Positions 23,511 through 32,073 are shown, counted from the stretch's first letter. The stretch is DNA of 64,000 nucleotides from RHKX01 sp046330415 (GCA_046330415.1 JAXLSW010000024.1:16607-80606); one strand, 5' to 3'. Notes: a model not told the origin generated them from the letters alone. Made by a program: numbers and translations.

Positions 23511-24176
23511 GCGACGAGGTCGGTTTTCGCCCGCGCCCCTCGCATCGGCGACCGCCTGCAGCCGCTCCCGGATCAACCGCCAGGGGTGGATCTCGACCTT
23601 GCCGCTGGCGGCGCTGCGCAGCGCGCGGCCGAGCAGGGAGCCGGGGACGCCGTCGTCGGGAAGCGTGATCACAAGCTCGACCTGGCCGGGCACGACGCGA
23701 CGCGGCTGCGGGTCGCCGGGGGAGATGCTGTGGAACAGCTCCAGGGCCTCCTCGTTCTCCTGCAGCACCGAGGCGACGAAGCGCTCGATGCCGTTCTCAC
23801 GCGCCCGCTCGATCAGCCGCTCGAGCATGGCGGTCGCCGCTCCCCGTCCCTGCCAGGCGTCGACGACCGCAACCGCGACCTCCGCCTCCTCGGGAACGTC
23901 CCCGCGCACGTAGCGGGCGACCCCGACGGGGTCGCCGCCGGGCGTGAAGCCCAGGACCGCCTCGTGGTCGGCGTGGTCGACCTCGGTGAGGTAGCGGAGG
24001 TCGGCGCTCGAGAGGCGGTTCATCGCCGTGAAGAACCGCCGGTAGCGGGACTCGGGGCTGAGCGCGTTGAATCCCGCCGCGATCGCGTCCTTGTCGTCGG
24101 GCCGCACCTCGCGGAGGGAGATCTCGCTGCCGTCGGCGAGCGTGACCTTGCTCTCGGGGTGGACTGATGTCGTCAT
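23508..24176 (-). CDS. GNAT-family N-acetyltransferase
   Basis: The 222-residue protein has a GNAT fold: LREVRPDDKDAIAAGFNALSPESRYRRFF at the start, the acetyl-CoA-binding motif A as DAWQGRGAATAMLERL (Q/R-x-x-G-x-G/A), and a following ALELFHSI helix. Phe-Phe at RRFF and the conserved start place it with the acetyltransferases related to the C-terminal GNAT domain of protein acetyltransferases. The substrate is unknown. It ends only 10 bp before the rrf2 ATG, so the rrf2 promoter lies inside its 3' end. Confidence 0.82.
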   Translation of the reverse strand: MTTSVHPESKVTLADGSEISLREVRPDDKDAIAAGFNALSPESRYRRFFTAMNRLSSADLRYLTEVDHADHEAVLGFTPGGDPVGVARYVRGDVPEEAEVAVAVVDAWQGRGAATAMLERLIERARENGIERFVASVLQENEEALELFHSISPGDPQPRRVVPGQVELVITLPDDGVPGSLLGRALRSAASGKVEIHPWRLIRERLQAVADARGAGENRPRR

Positions 24177-24221
24177 CTCGGGGGAAGGTAGGCCACCGAA
24201 GCCCGGGGCGTCCCAGCGTCG

Positions 24222-24270
24222 GACCTGTCACCCGGAAGTGGACTTCTTCTCTGTTCTCCGGTGACAGGTC
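24222..24270. repeat. 11-bp inverted repeat between the response regulator and GNAT genes
   Basis: GACCTGTCACC (24222-24232) and GGTGACAGGTC (24260-24270) are perfect inverted copies separated by 27 nt. The element lies in the 128-bp gap downstream of the response regulator and upstream of the GNAT start on the same strand. It could be a weak terminator without a U-run, or a two-site operator; sequence alone does not decide. Confidence 0.6.
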
Positions 24271-24304
24271 GACCGAAGGCGGCGAACCTGTGCCGGGCGT
24301 TCCG

Positions 24305-24934
24305 TCAGGGCTCGATCAGGCCGCGGCGGATGGCGTAGCGGACGAGCTCCACCCGGTCGCGCATCCCGAGCTTGCGCATCGCGTTGGAGCGATGGTTCTC
24401 GGCCGTCTTCTCGGCCAGGCCCAGAAGCTCGGCGATCTCCTTGTTCGTGTGCGCCTCGGCGACGAGCTTGACGACCTGCTCCTCGCGGGGGGTGAGCTCC
24501 TCCTGGCTGCTCTCGCCCTCGCCGAGGACGTCCCGGATCAGCGCCTGCTGCGCCTCCGGGGTCAGGAAGGGCTCGCCGCGCTCGATCGCGTGGATCGCGT
24601 CGATCAGGTCGCTGTCGGCGGCGCGCTTGAGCACGTAGCCGGATGCGCCGGCCTTCAGGGCTTCGAAGAGATAGCGCTCCTCCTCGTGCATCGAGAGGAT
24701 CAGGATCGCCACCTCGGGCGCCTCGCGGTGGATCTCGCGAGTGGCTTCGAGGCCGTTGAGCTCGGGCATCTTCACGTCGAGGATCGCCAGGTCGGGCCGG
24801 AGCTCGAGCGCCATGTCGCGCGCTTGGGCACCGTCGGAGGCCTCCGCGACCACCTCGATGCCGTCCTCTCCCTCGAGCAACTTGCGCAGGCCCGAGCGAA
24901 CGATCCCGTGGTCGTCTGCGATCAGGACCTTCAT
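24305..24934 (-). CDS. NarL/FixJ-type two-component response regulator
   Basis: The 209-residue protein has a receiver domain (about 1-120) with the acidic pocket DD at 7-8, phospho-acceptor Asp53 (LAILDVKMPELNG) and Lys103, and a LuxR-type helix-turn-helix (about 145-205, TPREEQVVKLVAEAHTNKEIAELLG). It lies 47 bp downstream of the cognate histidine kinase on the same strand. GAGGAAG just upstream of the ATG is the ribosome site. Output genes are not evident; the nearest divergent gene is htpX, a plausible envelope-stress target. Confidence 0.93.
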   Translation of the reverse strand: MKVLIADDHGIVRSGLRKLLEGEDGIEVVAEASDGAQARDMALELRPDLAILDVKMPELNGLEATREIHREAPEVAILILSMHEEERYLFEALKAGASGYVLKRAADSDLIDAIHAIERGEPFLTPEAQQALIRDVLGEGESSQEELTPREEQVVKLVAEAHTNKEIAELLGLAEKTAENHRSNAMRKLGMRDRVELVRYAIRRGLIEP

Positions 24935-24981
24935 GATCTTCCTCGCTGATTCCGTGAGTGCATCGTCCTCCTCATCGGCAT

Positions 24982-25938
24982 CTATGCCCGAAGTGTTACC
25001 CGAGTACCGGCGCCGGGCTCGGAGTCGATCTGCAGGGTGCCTCCACAGAGGAGGGCGCGTTCGCGCATCCCGCCGATACCCAGGCCTGGTTTCGCGGTCT
25101 GCGAATCGAAGCCCGGACCGTCGTCGGTGACCCTCAGCTCGAGCGAATCGGAGGCACCGATGAGGCGCACACGGACGTGCTCGGGGGAGCCGTGCTGGAT
25201 CGAGTTCGACAGCGCCTCCTGGGCGACGCGGTAGGCGACGAGCTGCACGTCGTCGGGGATCGCCGAGACGTCCCCCTCGGGCTCGAAGGCGGCGGCCACG
25301 CCTGCCCTGCTGCCGATCTCGCCGACGAGGCTAGCCAGCGCCGCCTCGAGGCCGAGGTCGTCGAGGGTCGTCGGGCGAAGCTGCCTCGCGATCGCCAGCA
25401 GCTCCTCCATCGCCTGCGTTGCCACGGCGTTCGTCTCCGCGAGCTCCGCCTCCAGCTCCGGTGGCGCCTGCCGCCGCAGGGCACCGAGGCGCAGCAGCAG
25501 GCCGGTCAGCGCCTGGTTCACCTCGTCGTGGAGGTCCAGGGCGATCCGCGCCCGCTCCCGCTCCTGCGCGCCGAGGACGTCCTTCGCCGCCTGGCGCCGT
25601 TCCGACTCGAGCCGCTCGAGCATCTCCCGGAAGGAGCGCGAGATCCGTTGCACCTCCTCGGGCCCGTCCAGATCCTGGACCTCATTGGACGGCATCGGGC
25701 GGGTCAGGTCCGCGTGCTCCATCTCCTCGACCAGGTCCTCGAGGGGCTCGAACCGGCGCGACAGCAGGTAGACGTTCACCGCGACGGTCGCCGCCACCGC
25801 GAAGCCGAGCACGATGCCGGTCGCCGCCCCCCTGAACATGCTCTCCGGATTGGAGGCGATCGAGGCGGCGACGACCGCCGCCGCGATCAGCAGCAGGTTC
25901 ACCACCAGGACCTGGGTGAGGAGGGTTCCGCGTCTCAT
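24982..25938 (-). CDS. Membrane sensor histidine kinase (HisKA_3 type)
   Basis: The 318-residue kinase has two N-terminal membrane helices (about 7-27 and 38-58) with almost no extracytoplasmic loop, a HAMP-like linker (59-112), the HisKA_3 dimerisation helix with His137 (ERARIALDLHDEVNQAL), and a HATPase domain (about 215-318) with the N box (QEALSNSIQH) and G boxes (DDGPGFD, GLGIGGMRERA). The tiny periplasmic loop suggests it senses the membrane itself. It pairs with the response regulator just downstream and is divergent from htpX. Confidence 0.93.
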   Translation of the reverse strand: MRRGTLLTQVLVVNLLLIAAAVVAASIASNPESMFRGAATGIVLGFAVAATVAVNVYLLSRRFEPLEDLVEEMEHADLTRPMPSNEVQDLDGPEEVQRISRSFREMLERLESERRQAAKDVLGAQERERARIALDLHDEVNQALTGLLLRLGALRRQAPPELEAELAETNAVATQAMEELLAIARQLRPTTLDDLGLEAALASLVGEIGSRAGVAAAFEPEGDVSAIPDDVQLVAYRVAQEALSNSIQHGSPEHVRVRLIGASDSLELRVTDDGPGFDSQTAKPGLGIGGMRERALLCGGTLQIDSEPGAGTRVTLRA

Positions 25939-26030
25939 CTATCTGGCTCTCTCGGCTCGCTTGGCGCACTCCCTTAGGGACGCCTTAAGCGATATTCGCT
26001 AACTATTCGTCGCCACCGCCCGATCCCCTC

Positions 26031-26036
26031 AGGAGG
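26031..26036 (+). promoter_or_regulatory. Strong Shine-Dalgarno of htpX
   Basis: AGGAGG at 26031-26036 lies 8 nt before the ATG at 26045, one of the few perfect ribosome sites in a window where many genes lack one. AT-rich TATTCG repeats at 25992-26010 upstream may contain the promoter, giving a true leader. Confidence 0.7.
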
Positions 26037-26044
26037 ACCAGACG

Positions 26045-26902
26045 ATGCAGACCACCCGTAGTTCCAACTTCGCAGCCGGCCTCCGGACGACAGCCCTGCT
26101 GGCCGGCCTCGCCGGCCTTCTCGTCGCGATCGGATTCGCGATCGGCGGCGCGAGCACGGCGCTGGTCTTCCTCTTCATCGCGCTCGCGATCAACCTCGGC
26201 ACCTACTGGTTCAGCGACCGGATCGCGCTGAAGATGAGCGGCGCGCAGCCGATGACCGAGGAGCAGGCGCCGCAGATCTACGAGATGGTCAGGGAGCTGA
26301 CGACCGCGGCGAAGATGCCGATGCCGCGCCTCTACGTCATCCCGCAGGCGCAGGCGAACGCGTTCGCCACGGGCCGCAACCCCGACAACGCCGCCGTCGC
26401 CGTGACGGCCGGGATCACCAAGCTGCTCTCCCCGAACGAGCTGCGCGGCGTCATCGCCCACGAGCTCGCGCACATCCGCAACCGCGACACGCTCACGCAG
26501 GCCGTCGCCGCCTCGATCGGCGGCGCGATCACCTACCTCGGCTACATGCTGATGTGGGTCGGGGGCGACGACGAGAGCCCGCTCGGCCTCGTGGCCTCGC
26601 TGCTGCTCGTCCTCCTCGCGCCGATCGCCGCAACGATCATCCAGCTCGCGATCTCCCGCCAGCGCGAGTTCTCCGCCGACGCCACCGGCGCGCAGATCGC
26701 CGGCGACCCGGAGAGCCTCGCCTCGGCCCTGCTCCGGCTCGAGCAGGGAGCCAAGGACGCCCCGATGCAGGTGAACCAGGCGACCGAGTGCCTCTACATC
26801 GTCAAGCCGTTCTCGGCCAAGGGCGTCGCCGGTCTCTTCAGCACCCACCCGCCGATCGAGGAGCGGGTCAAGCGGCTGCGTCAGATGCGGCCGTCGCTGT
26901 AG
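26045..26902 (+). CDS. htpX: HtpX-like membrane zinc metalloprotease (M48)
   Basis: The 285-residue protein has two N-terminal membrane helices (about 15-55), the M48 zinc motif HELAH (His139, Glu140, His143), a second hydrophobic pair (about 155-205), and the third-ligand region QREFSADATGAQIAG. STHPPIEERVKRLR closes the domain as in HtpX. The family degrades misfolded membrane proteins and is stress-induced. Divergence from the membrane-sensing kinase suggests joint regulation. Length matches typical HtpX (about 290). Confidence 0.92.
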   Translation: MQTTRSSNFAAGLRTTALLAGLAGLLVAIGFAIGGASTALVFLFIALAINLGTYWFSDRIALKMSGAQPMTEEQAPQIYEMVRELTTAAKMPMPRLYVIPQAQANAFATGRNPDNAAVAVTAGITKLLSPNELRGVIAHELAHIRNRDTLTQAVAASIGGAITYLGYMLMWVGGDDESPLGLVASLLLVLLAPIAATIIQLAISRQREFSADATGAQIAGDPESLASALLRLEQGAKDAPMQVNQATECLYIVKPFSAKGVAGLFSTHPPIEERVKRLRQMRPSL

Positions 26903-26930
26903 TCCCGGGCCCACCCTGGGCGGCCCTCGC

Positions 26931-26943
26931 TATACTTTCTGAA
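26931..26943 (+). promoter_or_regulatory. Leaderless promoter of the E1-like/rhodanese gene
   Basis: TATACT (26931-26936) plus 7 nt leads to the GTG at 26944. The junction TTTCTGAAGTG closely matches TTTACTGAAGTG at cysM (39529-39540), another gene of the same pathway. Confidence 0.6.
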
Positions 26944-28152
26944 GTGACTCCTCCCACCGACGTCAAGACCCGTGCATCCGGCGCCGATCTGATCTCGCGC
27001 GCCAAGGACTCGATCGAGGAGGTGCAGCCGACCGAGGCCCGCGACGAAGCCGCGCGCTCCGATTCCCCGGCCACCCTCGTCGACGTCCGCGAGCAGCACG
27101 AGTTCGAGGAGCGCCACATCGAGGGCGCGATCCACGTTCCCCGCGGCCACCTCGAGTCCCGGATCGAGCAGCTCGTTCCGGATCGCTCCGGCCGGGTGAT
27201 CCTCTACTGCGCCTCCGGCAACCGCTCGGCGCTCGCCGCGAAGACGCTGGCGGATGAGCTCGGCTACGAGAACGTCGCCTCGATGGCGGGGGGCATCACC
27301 CTGTGGCGCGATCGCGGTCTGCCCGTCGTCACCCCTCGCGCGCTGACGCAGGAGCAGAAGGAGCGTTACTCGCGCCACGTGCTCGTTCCCGAGATCGGTC
27401 TCGAGGGTCAGCTCAAGCTGCTCGACGCGAAGGTGCTGCTGCTCGGCACCGGCGGGCTCGGCTCGCCGACGGCGCTGTACCTCGCCGCAGCGGGGGTCGG
27501 CACGCTCGGGCTGGTCGACGACGACGTCGTCGACGCCTCCAACCTGCAGCGCCAGGTCATCCACAGCACCGACACGATCGGCATGCCGAAGACCGAGTCC
27601 GCGCGCAAGGCGATCGAGGCGCTGAATCCCGACGTCAAGGTCGTCGAGCACAACACGCGCCTCGATGCGAGCAACGTCATCGAGCTCCTCGAGCAGTACG
27701 ACATCGTCGTCGACGGGGCCGACAACTTCCCGACTCGGTATCTCCTCAACGACGCCTCGGTGCGTCTCCGCAAGCCGGTCGTCTCGGCCTCGATCCTCTC
27801 CTTCGACGGTCAGATCTCGACCTTCGTCCCCTTCGAGGGCCCCTGCTACCGCTGCCTGTACCCGACACCGCCTCCGCCCGAGCTCGCGCCGAGCTGCGGC
27901 GCCGCCGGCGTCCTCGGCGTGCTGCCGGGGATCATGGGGTTGCTGCAGGCGCTCGAGGTCGTGAAGCTCGTCACCGGAGCCGGCACCCCGCTGATCGGCC
28001 GGCTGCTCCTCTTCGAGGCGCTCGGCACCGAGTTCACCGAGCTCAAGGTCAAGCGAGACCCCGCCTGCCCGATCTGCGGCCCCGACGCTCCCGAGATCGC
28101 CGACGAGGACCTCGGCAAGTTCCCCGACTACGACCTCTTCTGCCAGGGGTGA
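26944..28152 (+). CDS. E1-like sulfur-carrier activating enzyme with N-terminal rhodanese domain (MoeZ-like)
   Basis: The 402-residue protein joins a rhodanese domain (about 30-125, catalytic Cys89 in LYCASGNRS) to a ThiF/MoeB adenylyltransferase domain (about 135-370) with the ATP loop GTGGLGSPTAL (168-178), DDDVVDASNLQRQ and two zinc CxxC pairs (CYRC, CPIC). It would adenylate a ubiquitin-like protein's C-terminal glycine and transfer sulfur to form a thiocarboxylate. The next gene encodes such a protein (CysO). In MoeZ and MOCS3 the rhodanese is C-terminal; here the order is reversed. The GTG start matches a leaderless promoter. Confidence 0.88.
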   Translation: MTPPTDVKTRASGADLISRAKDSIEEVQPTEARDEAARSDSPATLVDVREQHEFEERHIEGAIHVPRGHLESRIEQLVPDRSGRVILYCASGNRSALAAKTLADELGYENVASMAGGITLWRDRGLPVVTPRALTQEQKERYSRHVLVPEIGLEGQLKLLDAKVLLLGTGGLGSPTALYLAAAGVGTLGLVDDDVVDASNLQRQVIHSTDTIGMPKTESARKAIEALNPDVKVVEHNTRLDASNVIELLEQYDIVVDGADNFPTRYLLNDASVRLRKPVVSASILSFDGQISTFVPFEGPCYRCLYPTPPPPELAPSCGAAGVLGVLPGIMGLLQALEVVKLVTGAGTPLIGRLLLFEALGTEFTELKVKRDPACPICGPDAPEIADEDLGKFPDYDLFCQG

Positions 28153-28276
28153 CGTCTGACGGGCCGGGACGCCGGAGATAATCCTCCCGGCGCGATCGGT
28201 CGGCTCATGGCCTGCGGCCACTTCGCCTTCCTCTTCCTTGATCAGCGACGTCCCGACTCCGTCAGTCCGAGAAAGC

Positions 28277-28289
28277 TAGGTTTCCCGCC
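28277..28289 (+). promoter_or_regulatory. Leaderless promoter of cysO
   Basis: TAGGTT (28277-28282) followed by exactly 7 nt precedes the ATG at 28290, so cysO probably has its own start site in addition to any read-through from the upstream E1-like gene 137 bp away. Confidence 0.5.
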
Positions 28290-28574
28290 ATGCCCAACGT
28301 GAAGATCCCGCCCGTTCTCCGCGCCCAGACCGGCGGTGAGTCCATGGTCGAGGCCGACGGCGGTTCAGTCGGCGAGGTCCTGCGCAGCCTGACCGAGGCC
28401 CACCCGGACCTCTCCAGGCAGCTCTTCGACGACGCCGGTGAGCTCAACCGCTACGTCAACGTCTACCTCAACGACGAGGACGTCCGCCTGCTGGACGGGC
28501 TCGGCACCGCGGCGAAGGAGGGCGACACGGTAGTCATCCTCCCGGCAATGGCCGGAGGCCAGCCGACGCGCTAG
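28290..28574 (+). CDS. cysO: CysO-like ubiquitin-fold sulfur carrier with a C-terminal extension
   Basis: The 94-residue beta-grasp protein resembles mycobacterial CysO: IPPVLRAQTGG, then RYVNVYLNDEDVRLLDGLGT and EGDTVVILPAMAGG. In M. tuberculosis the protein ends at GG, which is activated to a thiocarboxylate and used by CysM. Here four residues, QPTR, follow the GG, so a protease must expose the glycine first; the JAMM peptidase Mec in this window is the obvious candidate. Its stop shares the CTAG at 28571-28574 with the stop of the convergent hydrolase gene. Confidence 0.9.
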   Translation: MPNVKIPPVLRAQTGGESMVEADGGSVGEVLRSLTEAHPDLSRQLFDDAGELNRYVNVYLNDEDVRLLDGLGTAAKEGDTVVILPAMAGGQPTR

Positions 28575-29680
28575 TCCGGGTCGCCGCCCGTGAGGTCGGT
28601 GAACGCGATCCACGACGGCTTGCTGTCGCGGTCGCCGTCGACGAGGCCCGCCGTCGCGCACCAGGTGCACTCGACGCCGGTGTCGACGTCGCGCCACGTG
28701 AACCAGATGATGCCCTCGAGCCCGAGCTCGTCGCGGCGGTCGAGCAGGTCGCCGAGGCTCTCGCTCAGCAGCTGGCCCTGCTCCTCGGGCGTCTTCGCGA
28801 GGTCGCTGCCGGCGCGCGGGTTGGAGCCCCAGCCGATCTCGGTGACCCAGAGGCCGGCGTCGTCGCCGACCTCCTCGACGAGGGCGTGGGTCTTGTCGAC
28901 CTGGTCGAGGACGTCGTCGACGTCGGGGGCGTAGGGGTGGACCCCGACCGCATCGATCGCGTCCTTCATCCCGCGGTGGTCGTAGACCTGGCGCAGGAAG
29001 TCGATCGAGTTGATCGCGCCCTCAGACTGCGGGGTGATGAACATCCCGGCCGTCATCACCTCGGCCTCGGGGTCGACTCCCTTGATGACGCGTGAGGAGC
29101 GTTTGAAGAGCTCGGCGTAGGCGTCGGGGTCGGGGGCGGGCTCCCAGAAGACCGAGGAGTTCGGCTCGTTCCAGATCTCCCATGCGCGGGGCGGCTGCGG
29201 CACGAGATCGGGGTTGGACTGCGCCACGGCCGCCCAGAACTGGCCGTTGGTCCCGTAGCGCTCGACCGCGGCCTTGAGGAAGTCAGCCCACGCGTCGAAC
29301 GCCTTCGGGTCGTTCGTCGGTGGGATCGAGCTGCTCTTCTCGTACGCGGTCGGGGTCCCGATCACGTAGGGGACCGGCTCCATCCCGTGCTCGGCGAGGC
29401 GCAGGAACTCGGCGTCGTAGGCGGACCAGTCGTAGGCGCCCTTGACGGCCTCGACCGTCTGCCACGAGAGCAGCACGTGGTAGCTGCCGATACCGCCCCT
29501 GGCCATGCGGACGAGATCGGAGTCGTCGGGTGTCTCGTTGGGGGCGATCCCGAAGAACGCGCCGTAGTCGCCGCCGATCGTGGTCGTCTCGCCCGGGTCC
29601 TCGTCGCCGCCACATCCCGGCAGTGCCGAACCCGCCACCAGGACCGCGAGCGATGCGAGCAGCGCCCCGCGGCGGCTCAC
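28571..29680 (-). CDS. Lipoprotein glycoside hydrolase (TIM-barrel, GH39/GH5-like)
   Basis: The 369-residue protein begins at GTG 29680 with a signal peptide and lipobox LPGC. The mature part is a TIM barrel with a likely acid/base glutamate in WEIWNEPN and nucleophile glutamate in WVTEIGWGS, the clan GH-A pattern. A Cys pair (ECTWCAT) sits near the C-terminus. It overlaps the preceding small membrane protein gene by 4 bp. A clear paralogue lies at 35614-36705, and both border the exopolysaccharide genes, so they may trim or remodel that polymer. Exact GH family not certain. Confidence 0.82.
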   Translation of the reverse strand: MSRRGALLASLAVLVAGSALPGCGGDEDPGETTTIGGDYGAFFGIAPNETPDDSDLVRMARGGIGSYHVLLSWQTVEAVKGAYDWSAYDAEFLRLAEHGMEPVPYVIGTPTAYEKSSSIPPTNDPKAFDAWADFLKAAVERYGTNGQFWAAVAQSNPDLVPQPPRAWEIWNEPNSSVFWEPAPDPDAYAELFKRSSRVIKGVDPEAEVMTAGMFITPQSEGAINSIDFLRQVYDHRGMKDAIDAVGVHPYAPDVDDVLDQVDKTHALVEEVGDDAGLWVTEIGWGSNPRAGSDLAKTPEEQGQLLSESLGDLLDRRDELGLEGIIWFTWRDVDTGVECTWCATAGLVDGDRDSKPSWIAFTDLTGGDPD

Positions 29681-30021
29681 GCCGGCCCCGGGGGGCGGCG
29701 ACGCAGTGCGAACGCGGCGGCACCGCCGCCCGCGGCGATCACGAGCGCCACCCAGGCAACCGGGCCTGCCGCCTCGAGCGGTGTCTGCGGCTGGGTGGTC
29801 TCACCGACGACCCCGAGCTGGACGCCGCCGGCGTCCTCGTCGGCGTTCGGGTCCCGCTGCACGTCCTGCGTCACCTCCTGCCCGCCGCCGCTGATCCCGA
29901 TCGCGTACTCGTCGACCGCGGCGCTCGCGGCGGCGGACGCCGGTGCGAGCAGCAGCGCCGTCGCCGCCAGCATCGCGGCGGCAACGACCCGAGGGCTCCT
30001 AGAATCACGGGTGCGGGCCAT
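29677..30021 (-). CDS. Secreted protein with C-terminal membrane anchor
   Basis: The 114-residue product has a signal peptide (about 1-33, Ala-rich), a 45-residue acidic polar region (residues about 35-80), and a C-terminal hydrophobic helix (about 87-106) followed by RRRPPGPA, a positive stop-transfer tail. It thus presents a short flexible segment outside the membrane. Translation is coupled to the lipoprotein hydrolase (GTGA overlap). It is divergent from the O-antigen ligase-like gene, with only 18 bp between start codons. No family recognised. Confidence 0.7.
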   Translation of the reverse strand: MARTRDSRSPRVVAAAMLAATALLLAPASAAASAAVDEYAIGISGGGQEVTQDVQRDPNADEDAGGVQLGVVGETTQPQTPLEAAGPVAWVALVIAAGGGAAAFALRRRPPGPA

Positions 30022-30039
30022 GAACGACGCCGAAGGGTA

Positions 30040-31929
30040 GTGACACGCTCGAGCATCCACGCTGGCGTCGTCTCCGGCGCGTTTGCGGCTGCGGCCGTGC
30101 TCGCCGTTGCTCTGGCCGGCGGTGGGAGCGGGGGCGTGGCGCTCGGGGTCATCACGGCGGCGGTGTGGATCGCCTTGCTGCTCGCGGTCCTCGCGGGGCG
30201 TCTTCCGGCCGGACCGCTCGGCCCCGGCTTGAGCAGCGCCGCCGCGTTCCTCGCCGTCCTGCTCGCGCTCTCGGCGCTCTCGGTGACCTGGACCACCAGC
30301 GCCGATGCCGCCTTCGAGGAGGTGGTGCGGATCGCCGGCTACCTCGGCGCCTTCCTGGCCGCCGGCCTGCTCGCCCGCCGCGCGCGCATCGGCCCGGTGC
30401 TGACCGGGCTCGCGGTGGGCGGTGTGGTCGTCTCCTTGGTGGCGCTCGGCGCGCGGCTGGGGGGCATCGGCTCCGGCGACACGAACCTGGTGGCGATCCT
30501 GCCGACGGCCGCCGGTCGCCTCAGCTTCCCCGTCGGCTATTGGAACGCGCTCGGCGCATTGATGGCGCTCTCCCTTCCGGTCCTCTGCTGGCGCGCTGCG
30601 ACAGCGCCGACGGCCCGCCTGCGCGGCCTCGCGCTGGCCGGGTTCCCGCCGTTGCTCCTGGCCGGCTACATGACCTCATCCCGTGGAGCGGTTCTCGCGA
30701 TCGTCCTCGGGCTGGCCGTCACGGTCGCGTACTCGGCGGATCGCCGCCGCGCCGCCGCCGCCGCCGCGCTCGGCCTGCTCGCCGCCGCCCCGGCGCTGGT
30801 GGTCGCGAGCATCGCCTCCGGCCTGCTCGACTCGCCCGGCGACGGGGCGCCTCACGGGCCGGAGCTCGTCACGATCGCGGCGCTGCTCGCCGGGGTCGCG
30901 TTCGCCCTCGTCGCGGCCGGCGGGCTCGTCGGCGGGCTCGCGGGGTCGCGCCCATTCGCGATCCGGGTTCCGATCCGCGCCGCCGCCGCCGTCGCCGCCG
31001 GCGCGGTGGTTGCCCTCGTGATCGTCGCCGGGCCCTCGGCTGTGATCGGCGACTTGCGAGCCGGGAACGACCCGCAGACGTCGAACGGCAACGATCGCGC
31101 CACGACGATCATCTCGGCCTCCGGTTCGGGGCGGGCGCAGTTCTGGGAGACGGCGCTGGAGGCGTTCGGCGACGAGCCCGTCCGCGGGATCGGCGCCGGC
31201 GGCTTCGCCGACTATTGGAACCAGCACGGCGAGGCGAGCACCCCCGCCGAGAACTCCCACTCCGAGCCGCTCGAGGTGCTCGCCGAGCTCGGGCTCCTCG
31301 GGTTCATCCCCTTCGGCGCGTTCATCGCCGTCATCCTCGGCTGCGCGGTCTCGCGCGCCCGCGCGGCGGCCGATCCCGACGAAGGCGCGGCCGCGGCGCT
31401 GGGGCTGCTTGCGGCGGGGATGATCGGCTTCGCCATCGATTGGAACTGGCAGGTCCCGGCGGTCGTGGTCCCGGTGATGGTCGCGGCGGGGATGACGGCG
31501 GCGCTGGCGGATCCGCTGCGGGCGTTCGCGTGGATGCCGCGGCCCTCTCCCAGAGCCGTGGCGTACGGGGCCGTGGCGCTAGCGGTCCCGGCCGTCTGGG
31601 CCGCCGCCGTTCTCGCACTCGGTGCGGCGAGCGTGCAGCGCAGCGAGGACGCGCTGGCTGCGGGCAGGCTCGACGATGCGGCGACCTCGGCTCGCACGGC
31701 AGCCGCGATCCAGCCCTGGGCGGCCGAGCCGTGGATCCGCCTCGCCGCGGCTGAGAGCGCGGCCGGGAACTTCGACGCCGCCGCCGCGGCTGCGGGGGTC
31801 GCGATCGACCGCAACCCGTCCAGTCTCGATGCCTGGAGCCTCCTTGCCCAGGCCCAGGCCGGGCGCGGCGAGGGGGCGGCGGCGTTCAACTACGCGTCGC
31901 GTGGAGTGGCGCTGGGAGCGGGTGGGTAG
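30040..31929 (+). CDS. O-antigen ligase/Wzy-like membrane protein with C-terminal TPR-like tail
   Basis: The 629-residue protein has about 12 membrane helices and the Wzy_C/WaaL signature: a long extracytoplasmic loop followed by ENSHSEPLEVLAELGLLGF, which matches the conserved H-x-x-x-L-E-x-x-x-E-x-G motif of O-antigen ligases. Residues after about 540 form helical repeats (LAAGRLDDAATSARTAAAIQPW) like TPR units. It probably polymerises or attaches a lipid-linked glycan. The GTG at 30040 follows GAAGGG closely. It leads the exopolysaccharide cluster. Confidence 0.8.
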   Translation: MTRSSIHAGVVSGAFAAAAVLAVALAGGGSGGVALGVITAAVWIALLLAVLAGRLPAGPLGPGLSSAAAFLAVLLALSALSVTWTTSADAAFEEVVRIAGYLGAFLAAGLLARRARIGPVLTGLAVGGVVVSLVALGARLGGIGSGDTNLVAILPTAAGRLSFPVGYWNALGALMALSLPVLCWRAATAPTARLRGLALAGFPPLLLAGYMTSSRGAVLAIVLGLAVTVAYSADRRRAAAAAALGLLAAAPALVVASIASGLLDSPGDGAPHGPELVTIAALLAGVAFALVAAGGLVGGLAGSRPFAIRVPIRAAAAVAAGAVVALVIVAGPSAVIGDLRAGNDPQTSNGNDRATTIISASGSGRAQFWETALEAFGDEPVRGIGAGGFADYWNQHGEASTPAENSHSEPLEVLAELGLLGFIPFGAFIAVILGCAVSRARAAADPDEGAAAALGLLAAGMIGFAIDWNWQVPAVVVPVMVAAGMTAALADPLRAFAWMPRPSPRAVAYGAVALAVPAVWAAAVLALGAASVQRSEDALAAGRLDDAATSARTAAAIQPWAAEPWIRLAAAESAAGNFDAAAAAAGVAIDRNPSSLDAWSLLAQAQAGRGEGAAAFNYASRGVALGAGG

Positions 31930-32073
31930 CGTGGCGATTGGCGACCGGATCCGGGGGGTACTGATACCTGCGCCCTCCGCGCCTTTATCCTGCAAGGAGG
32001 CTCGTCCGGACCCGCGGCGACGGGAACGGGTCCAACCTGAAAGCTAGGGGCTTGTTCTAGATTGCCCGAGACC

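Noticed and set aside
28571..28574. Shared CTAG used by the stops of cysO and the convergent hydrolase
   Set aside because: TAG is palindromically readable within CTAG, so overlapping stops are a trivial consequence of tight convergent packing.
29530..30039. N-terminal extension of the O-antigen ligase-like protein by 170 codons
   Set aside because: The extra sequence is Arg-rich antisense to the lipoprotein and small membrane protein genes; GTG 30040 gives a proper membrane-protein start.
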